Source: an uncultured Sphingomonadales bacterium
GTDB taxonomy: Bacteria; Pseudomonadota; Alphaproteobacteria; Sphingomonadales; Sphingomonadaceae
Direction of reading: 5' to 3'
Assembly: GCA_903832325.1 (NCBI GenBank)
Contig: CAILBC010000045.1
Coordinates: 62,001 to 126,000 of the forward strand
DNA: 64,000 nucleotides
The position numbers and the translations under genes were made by a program. Within the stretch, counting starts at the first letter, position 1. Every line of letters begins with the position of its first letter. Of this stretch, positions 59,073-64,000 are shown piece by piece. A model generated the notes under the pieces. It had not been told where the DNA came from. It made no database searches and saw only the letters and a program-made list of their open reading frames with translations.

Positions 59073-60452
59073 ATGATTGCCAGCCTTGCCCTAGCCCCCG
59101 TTTATGCCGTGCCGCTGGCGCTGGTACTGGCCGGCTGGGCGGCGCATCATCGCCGGCGCAGCAGGCGCAACCGGGCGATGCTGTCGCGCAACCGCGCCGC
59201 GGGCCTGGCAGAACCGCCCAGCCTGCACCCGCGCATCGATGCTTCGCTGTGCATCGGCTGCGGCGCCTGCGTGCGCGCCTGCCCTGAGGCCGATGTGCTG
59301 GGGCTGGTCGGGCGCACCGCCACGCTGATCGAGCCCTGGGCCTGTGTCGGCCATGGCGTCTGCCGCGATGCCTGCCCCACTGGCGCGATCACGCTGGTGT
59401 TCGGCACGCCCACGCGCGGAATCGAAGTGCCGGTGCTGGGCCCCGGCGGTGAAACCAGCGTGGCCGGGGTGCACATCGCCGGCGAACTGGGCGGGCTGGG
59501 CCTGATCCGCAACGCGATCAACCAGGGGCGCGACGTGATCGACCATATCGCCGCCACGCTGCCCCCCCGCCCGGCCGGGGCGGCGGATGATCTGTTCGAT
59601 GTGGTGATTGTCGGCTGCGGGCCGGCCGGGCTATCGGCGGCGCTGGGTGCACAGGCGCATGGCCTGCGCTTTGTCGCGATCGATCAGGCCTCGCTCGGCG
59701 GATCGGTGGCGCACTATCCGCGCGGCAAGCTGGTGATGACCAACCCGGCGCAACTGCCGCTGATCGGCGAAGTGCGGTTGGGTGAAATCAGCAAGGAAGG
59801 CCTGCTGGCGTTCTGGCAGAATCTGCTCGATCGCACCGGGCTTGCCCCCCGGTTCGAAGAGCATGTGCGCACGATAGAGCCCGATGCGGCCGGTTTCACG
59901 GTGGTGTCGGACAAAGGGCAATACCGCACCCGGCGCGTGCTGCTGGCAATGGGGCGCGGCGGCACGCCCCGGCGGCTGGGCGTGCCGGGCGAGGATCTGG
60001 CCAAAGTGGTCTATCGCCTGACCGACCCCGGGCAATATGCCGGGCAACGCGTGATGGTGGTCGGCGGCGGCAATTCCGCGCTGGAGGCGGCAATCGCGCT
60101 GGCCGAAGTGCCCGATACCGCGGTCACGCTGGTCCATCGCGGCGCCGCATTCGCCCGCGCGCGCGCCGAAAACCGCGATGCGGTTGAAAACCTGGACGCA
60201 GCCGGCGCGATCACCGTGCTGCGCAATGCGCGCCCCCTGGCGATTGCCCCCGGCGAAGTCACGCTTGCCGATGCGCAGGGCACGCGCACGATCGCCAACG
60301 ATGCGGTGATCGTCTGCGCGGGCGGCACGATGCCGCGCGAATGGCTGGCGCATATCGGCGTGGCAGTGGAAACCCATCATGGCCAGCCCGCCAATCCCGA
60401 CCTGGGGACGATTGCCGCCGACGCGCGGCAGGCAGCGCCAGCCACGGCCTGA
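59073..60452 (+). CDS. Membrane-anchored ferredoxin-flavoprotein oxidoreductase
   Basis: 459 aa in three parts. A single N-terminal helix (LALAPVYAVPLALVLAG, about 5-22) and a basic stretch anchor it. A ferredoxin domain has CIGCGACVRACP (C60, C63, C66, C70) and CVGHGVCRDACP (C91, C97, C101), where H94 takes the place of one cluster cysteine. A thioredoxin-reductase-like FAD/NAD module follows (VVIVGCGPAGLSAAL near 177, MVVGGGNSALEAAIAL near 329) without the redox CxxC. Likely transfers electrons between NAD(P)H, FAD and iron-sulfur centres at the inner membrane. Divergent from the cytochrome b gene; ATG at 59073 is preferred. Confidence 0.83.
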   Translation: MIASLALAPVYAVPLALVLAGWAAHHRRRSRRNRAMLSRNRAAGLAEPPSLHPRIDASLCIGCGACVRACPEADVLGLVGRTATLIEPWACVGHGVCRDACPTGAITLVFGTPTRGIEVPVLGPGGETSVAGVHIAGELGGLGLIRNAINQGRDVIDHIAATLPPRPAGAADDLFDVVIVGCGPAGLSAALGAQAHGLRFVAIDQASLGGSVAHYPRGKLVMTNPAQLPLIGEVRLGEISKEGLLAFWQNLLDRTGLAPRFEEHVRTIEPDAAGFTVVSDKGQYRTRRVLLAMGRGGTPRRLGVPGEDLAKVVYRLTDPGQYAGQRVMVVGGGNSALEAAIALAEVPDTAVTLVHRGAAFARARAENRDAVENLDAAGAITVLRNARPLAIAPGEVTLADAQGTRTIANDAVIVCAGGTMPREWLAHIGVAVETHHGQPANPDLGTIAADARQAAPATA

Positions 60453-60480
60453 TCGAAAAAGTATTGGCCCTAAAAGTGCT

Positions 60481-60510
60481 TACCCCGGCCAGCACCTGCC
60501 GGCCGGGGTA
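60481..60510 (-). terminator. Hairpin between convergent oxidoreductase and adhesin genes
   Basis: TACCCCGGCC (60481-60490), 10-base loop, GGCCGGGGTA (60501-60510): a perfect 10-bp stem in the 73-base convergent gap. On the minus strand it is followed by AGCACTTTTAG, giving a weak T-tract. It probably ends the adhesin transcript, possibly both. Confidence 0.55.
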
Positions 60511-60525
60511 AAGGCTATTGGTCCT

Positions 60526-63500
60526 TCACACCAGATGGACGCTCGATTGCGTGAAACTGGCCAGTGCCACGTTCTTCAGCGTCAGCACGTCGGTGCTGTC
60601 GAGCGTGATCGCCAGGTCGCTGCCCACTTGCGTGGTTGCGCCCAGCAGATGCGCCCAATCGGCAAACAGGCTGGCATCGAATTGGAGGTGATCGCCGCCT
60701 GCCCCGGTATCGGGGGTGAAGTCGGTCACCGTTTCCGTGCCGAACCCGGCGTGGAACACGAACGTGTCGTTGCCCGCCGCGCCGGTCAGCGTGTCACCCG
60801 GACCGCCCAGCAGGATATCGTTGCCCGCGCCGCCGGTAATGGTCACCCCGGTGCGCGTGTTGAGATACGTCGTGCCGGTGGTGCGCCCCACATTGCCCGC
60901 CGCATCGGTGCTGGAAACCGCAAAGTGGTGCGATGGCAAGGCGGAAACGCTGCTGGTATACGACCAGGCGCCCGTGCCATCGGCAGTGGTCGTGCCGATC
61001 AGGCTGCCAAAGTCATAGACCGAAATCTTTTCTCCGGCAGCGGTCGTGCCGGTCAGCGTTGCGGTCTTGGCCGTGGCATCGGTGGTCACGTTGATCACCG
61101 CCGGGATCGATGCCGTTACATCGACGGTAAAAGTCAGCGCGCTGCTCGCCGGCCCGGTGTTGCCGGCGGCGTCGGAGGCAGTGGCCGTAAACGTGTGGCT
61201 GCCTTCGGGCAGGATACCGATCTTGTAATGCCACACGCCACTGGAATTGGTGTTTGCGGTGCCCACGAGCGTGCCATTGTCATAAAGCGAGATGATCGTG
61301 CCGAGCGCGGCCGTTCCGGTGATCACCTGGCCCTTCTTGTCGTGCGCGGCATTGACATAGCCGTTGAGCGCGACGGCATCGGCCAGCGCCTTTGGCGCGG
61401 CGGGCGCAGCCGCAAAGACCTTGACGATCAGCGCGGTGCTCGCCGGGCTGATATTGCCGGCGATATCGGTGGCGGTGGCAATCAGGCGATAACGGCCGGT
61501 TACCAGCGTTCCCAGCGTGTAGCTCCAGGCGCTGGTGCCGCCGTCGTCGGTGGTGATGGCAGTCGTGGTCGTGCCCAGCTTTACGCCATTGGCATAGATC
61601 GTGACGATCGATCCGTTTTGCGCGGTGCCGGTCAAAACCTGGCCGGCGGTGTTGCGCGCCACATTGACAAATCCGCCGATCGCCGCCGAATCGTTCAGCC
61701 CCGTGGGTGCCGGAACCGCCGTATCGCGCACGATGAAGCTCAGCGCCGTACTCGGCACGCTGGTCTGGCCCAGCGTGTTGGTCGCAGTGGCGGTTACGGC
61801 GTAGGCGCCCGACGCCAGGTGGCCGATCTTGTAGCTCCACAGGCCGGTCGTGGCATTGGCCGTGGCCGTGCCCAGCAACGTGCCATTGGCATAGACCGTA
61901 ACCGTGCTTCCGGCGGGGGCTTTGCCGGTTACGGTTTGCGATGCCGTATCGTGCCCGGTGCCGACATAGCCGTTGACGATGGCGGCATCGGCCAGCGCAC
62001 TGGGCGCCGCGATCGGCGCGGTATCGACAATGAAAGCCAGCGCGCTGCTGGCCGGTCCGGTGTTTCCGGCGGTGTCGGTGGCGGTGGCGGTGAGCGAATG
62101 GCTGCCATCGGACAGCTTGCCCAGGCCATAGCTCCACACCCCGGTCACCGCGTTGGCGTTTGCCGTGCCCAGCCGGGTGGTGCCGTCATAGATGGTGACG
62201 ACAGAGCCCACCTCGGCCGTGCCGGTCAGCGACTGCGTGGCGGTATCATGCGTCAGATCGATATAGCCGGCGATGATTGCCGCATCGGCCAGCCCGGTGG
62301 GCGCCACGGGTGCGATCGAATCGAGCGTATAGCTGATGGTGCCGCTGGAGCCGGTGTTGCCCGCCGCGTCGGTGTCCCTGGCCACCAGCGTATGGGCACC
62401 TTCGCCCGCCAGCGTGACCGTGGTGCTCCACGTGCCGTCTGCGCCCACGGTGGCCGTACCCAGCGACGTGCTGCCTTCGTAAACCGTGACCGTGGTCCCG
62501 GCATCGGCCACATCGACCGTTCCGCTGATGGTCTGCGTGGCGCTGTTGGTCAGGCCGCCCGGCGAGGTGATCGCCACCACCGGTGCGATGGTGTCGAGCA
62601 TGTAGTTGCCGACTCCGGTGATGGTGCTGTTTCCCGCCGCGTCAGTGGCCTCGACCACCACGGTATGCAAACCCTGTCCCGCCAACGTAAGCGCTGCGGA
62701 CCATCCACCGTGGACGTCGACAGAAGCAGTGCCGACAACTGCTGAACCGTCATAGATGGTCACCGTGCCGACAGGCGCTTCAGAGGTAAAGACAGAGCCC
62801 GAGATCGACAAATCCGCGTTTTTGGTCGCACCGCTCGGCTGGCTGGTGTAGTTTATGACTTGTACCGGTGGTGCCCTGTCGAGTGTATAGCTGACCGCCG
62901 TGCTGCTGCCGGTGTTGCCCGCCGCGTCGGTGTCCTTGGCCACCAATGTGTGCGAGCCATCGTCTGACAGCGTGACCGACGTGCTCCACTTGCCGTCGCC
63001 ACCCACGGTTGCCGTGCCAAGCGCAGAGCTGCCCTCATAGACCGTGACCGTAGTGCCGGCGTCGGCTAGATCGACCGTGCCGCTGACCGTCTGCGACGCC
63101 TGGTTGGTCAGGCCGCCCGCCGAGGTGATTGCCACCACCGGCGCGGCCGTATCGAGCGTATAGCTGACCGGGGCGCTGGTGCCGGTGTTGCCCGCCGCGT
63201 CGGTGTCCTTGGCCACCAGCGTGTGCGGGCCATCGCCCGACAGCGTGACCGACGTGGTCCAGGTGCCATCGCTGAGGACAGTTGCTGTGCCGAGCGCTGT
63301 GCTGCCTTCGTATACAGTGACCGTCGTTCCCGCATCGGCCACATCAACCGTGCCGCTGATGACCTGCGTAGCGCTATTGATCAGGCCGCCGCCCAGGGTG
63401 ATCGCGACGACCGGCGCTGCAGTATCAAGCGTGAAGCTGCCATCGGACACCGATCCGGCATTGCCCACCAGCGTGCTGGTGACGGTGATCGTGCCATCGG

Positions 63501-64000
63501 CCAGGCCAGAAAGGTTCGTGGTATAGCTCGATTGCGCCGAAGTGACCGCCACTTTCACCGTCGCGCCATTGTGATCGGTGAAAGTCACTGTGCCGGTATC
63601 GCCTGCGATCATGTTGCTGACCGCAAACGCCACCGCGCTGTCGCCCGCAGCATTCACATAGCCACCGCTGAGCGTGGTGACGCTGGCCACGGGCAGCGCG
63701 TTCTGCTCGGTAATGTCAATGCCGCCACTTCCATCGCTGGCAACGTGGAACAACTGGCCGCTGTAATTTGCAGTCGGATCAAGCTGGAGCGTGTAAGTTG
63801 ACCCGTTTTCGCTGACTGTCAGCAGATTGCCGGCGCCCAAACTCGCGCTGCCGGTGCTGCTGAAGGTAACTCCCGCCAGATCGATGATATCGCCAGTTAA
63901 GAAACCCTTGATCGTGTTGGAAATCGTGATTCCTGAATCGATCTTGAGTACCTCAGCAAGTGGCTTGCCGCTGACAGTGTTATTTCCAAATTGGATTGCA
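60526..64000 (-). CDS. Giant repeat adhesin / RTX-type secreted protein, 5' end outside window
   Basis: At least 1157 codons remain open to the window edge, so the N-terminus is missing. Visible from the edge inwards: a non-repeat segment (ITISNTIKGFLTGDIIDLAG), then about ten Ig-like modules of 87-101 residues, then a 110-residue C-terminal domain with RTX-type nonapeptide-like glycine/aspartate runs (TGGAGNDILLGGPGDTLTG, GAAGNDTFVF) and a final hydrophobic tail (DVLTLKNVALASF). This C-terminus is typical of proteins exported by type I secretion. Expected to be a cell-surface adhesin or biofilm protein. No type I secretion genes are within the window. Confidence 0.88.
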   Translation of the reverse strand, partial: AIQFGNNTVSGKPLAEVLKIDSGITISNTIKGFLTGDIIDLAGVTFSSTGSASLGAGNLLTVSENGSTYTLQLDPTANYSGQLFHVASDGSGGIDITEQNALPVASVTTLSGGYVNAAGDSAVAFAVSNMIAGDTGTVTFTDHNGATVKVAVTSAQSSYTTNLSGLADGTITVTSTLVGNAGSVSDGSFTLDTAAPVVAITLGGGLINSATQVISGTVDVADAGTTVTVYEGSTALGTATVLSDGTWTTSVTLSGDGPHTLVAKDTDAAGNTGTSAPVSYTLDTAAPVVAITSAGGLTNQASQTVSGTVDLADAGTTVTVYEGSSALGTATVGGDGKWSTSVTLSDDGSHTLVAKDTDAAGNTGSSTAVSYTLDRAPPVQVINYTSQPSGATKNADLSISGSVFTSEAPVGTVTIYDGSAVVGTASVDVHGGWSAALTLAGQGLHTVVVEATDAAGNSTITGVGNYMLDTIAPVVAITSPGGLTNSATQTISGTVDVADAGTTVTVYEGSTSLGTATVGADGTWSTTVTLAGEGAHTLVARDTDAAGNTGSSGTISYTLDSIAPVAPTGLADAAIIAGYIDLTHDTATQSLTGTAEVGSVVTIYDGTTRLGTANANAVTGVWSYGLGKLSDGSHSLTATATDTAGNTGPASSALAFIVDTAPIAAPSALADAAIVNGYVGTGHDTASQTVTGKAPAGSTVTVYANGTLLGTATANATTGLWSYKIGHLASGAYAVTATATNTLGQTSVPSTALSFIVRDTAVPAPTGLNDSAAIGGFVNVARNTAGQVLTGTAQNGSIVTIYANGVKLGTTTTAITTDDGGTSAWSYTLGTLVTGRYRLIATATDIAGNISPASTALIVKVFAAAPAAPKALADAVALNGYVNAAHDKKGQVITGTAALGTIISLYDNGTLVGTANTNSSGVWHYKIGILPEGSHTFTATASDAAGNTGPASSALTFTVDVTASIPAVINVTTDATAKTATLTGTTAAGEKISVYDFGSLIGTTTADGTGAWSYTSSVSALPSHHFAVSSTDAAGNVGRTTGTTYLNTRTGVTITGGAGNDILLGGPGDTLTGAAGNDTFVFHAGFGTETVTDFTPDTGAGGDHLQFDASLFADWAHLLGATTQVGSDLAITLDSTDVLTLKNVALASFTQSSVHLV
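60859..63423. repeat. Tandem Ig-like modules of the adhesin
   Basis: Nine consecutive modules: type A of 91 residues at 63151-63423, 62878-63150 and 62320-62592; a divergent 95-residue copy at 62593-62877; type B of 99-101 residues at 62023-62319, 61723-62022, 61420-61722 and 61120-61419; and an 87-residue last copy at 60859-61119. A tenth, atypical module precedes them (about 63424-63680). Type A modules share long runs such as VADAGTTVTVYEGS and VAKDTDAAGNTG. Confidence 0.88.

Overview
The window is GC-rich DNA, densely coded on both strands, from an alphaproteobacterium. It is most likely a sphingomonad of the Novosphingobium type; I infer this from base composition, short intergenic spaces, ATGA/TGATG start-stop overlaps and gene content, not from a marker gene. 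No rRNA, tRNA, insertion sequence or CRISPR array is visible.

Layout. 0.2-4 kb: polyphosphate kinase and a Ppx/GppA phosphatase. 4-9.1 kb: secreted membrane dipeptidase, PilZ protein, large FAD protein and a degenerate HD-GYP protein. 9.3-15.4 kb: a translationally coupled five-gene acyl-CoA operon (acyl-CoA dehydrogenase, family III CoA-transferase, thiolase, long acyl-CoA dehydrogenase resembling methylsuccinyl-CoA dehydrogenase, MaoC-like hydratase resembling mesaconyl-C4-CoA hydratase), with a LysR gene convergent to it. 16.4-17.4 kb: a hypothetical gene and a second PilZ protein. 17.4-29 kb: one minus-strand operon for stepwise N-demethylation of a quaternary amine (Rieske monooxygenase, PLP Cys/Met-type enzyme, opine-oxidase-like A and B flavoproteins, sarcosine oxidase soxBDAG, MFS transporter), with a divergent LysR/GcvA-like regulator. 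30.4-35.2 kb: glycerol catabolism (glpK divergent from glpD-glpR) plus an outer-membrane protein.

35.2-50 kb is an exopolysaccharide locus with its own phosphorelay. A hybrid histidine kinase and a sigma-54 response regulator are divergent from a Wza-like exporter and a Wzz-like chain-length protein. A stand-alone Hpt protein follows, then a GT26/polyprenyl-phosphate sugar transferase fusion, an ATP-grasp protein, a truncated flippase and three glycosyltransferases. The fusion gene has a near-consensus sigma-54 promoter, with palindromic repeats 60-140 bp upstream, where an enhancer-binding regulator would sit.

50-57 kb is mixed: DUF1330, epoxide-hydrolase-like enzyme, cytochrome b561, processive GT2, a secreted alpha/alpha-toroid protein carrying one CxxCH haem site, a CarF/PEDS1-type lipid desaturase, a DUF4919-like protein and a methyltransferase. 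57-60.5 kb holds an electron-transfer module: a 15-CxxCH multihaem cytochrome c, a membrane cytochrome b, and a divergent membrane-anchored ferredoxin-flavoprotein. The window ends inside a giant minus-strand adhesin of about ten Ig-like modules with an RTX-type C-terminus, whose 5' end lies beyond position 64000.

A recurring feature is perfect or near-perfect short tandem duplications (12, 14, 16, 18 and about 20 bp), both inside genes, where they stay in frame, and at gene ends. Starts were chosen from domain alignment, Shine-Dalgarno sequences and overlap with the upstream gene, and often differ from the longest open frame.
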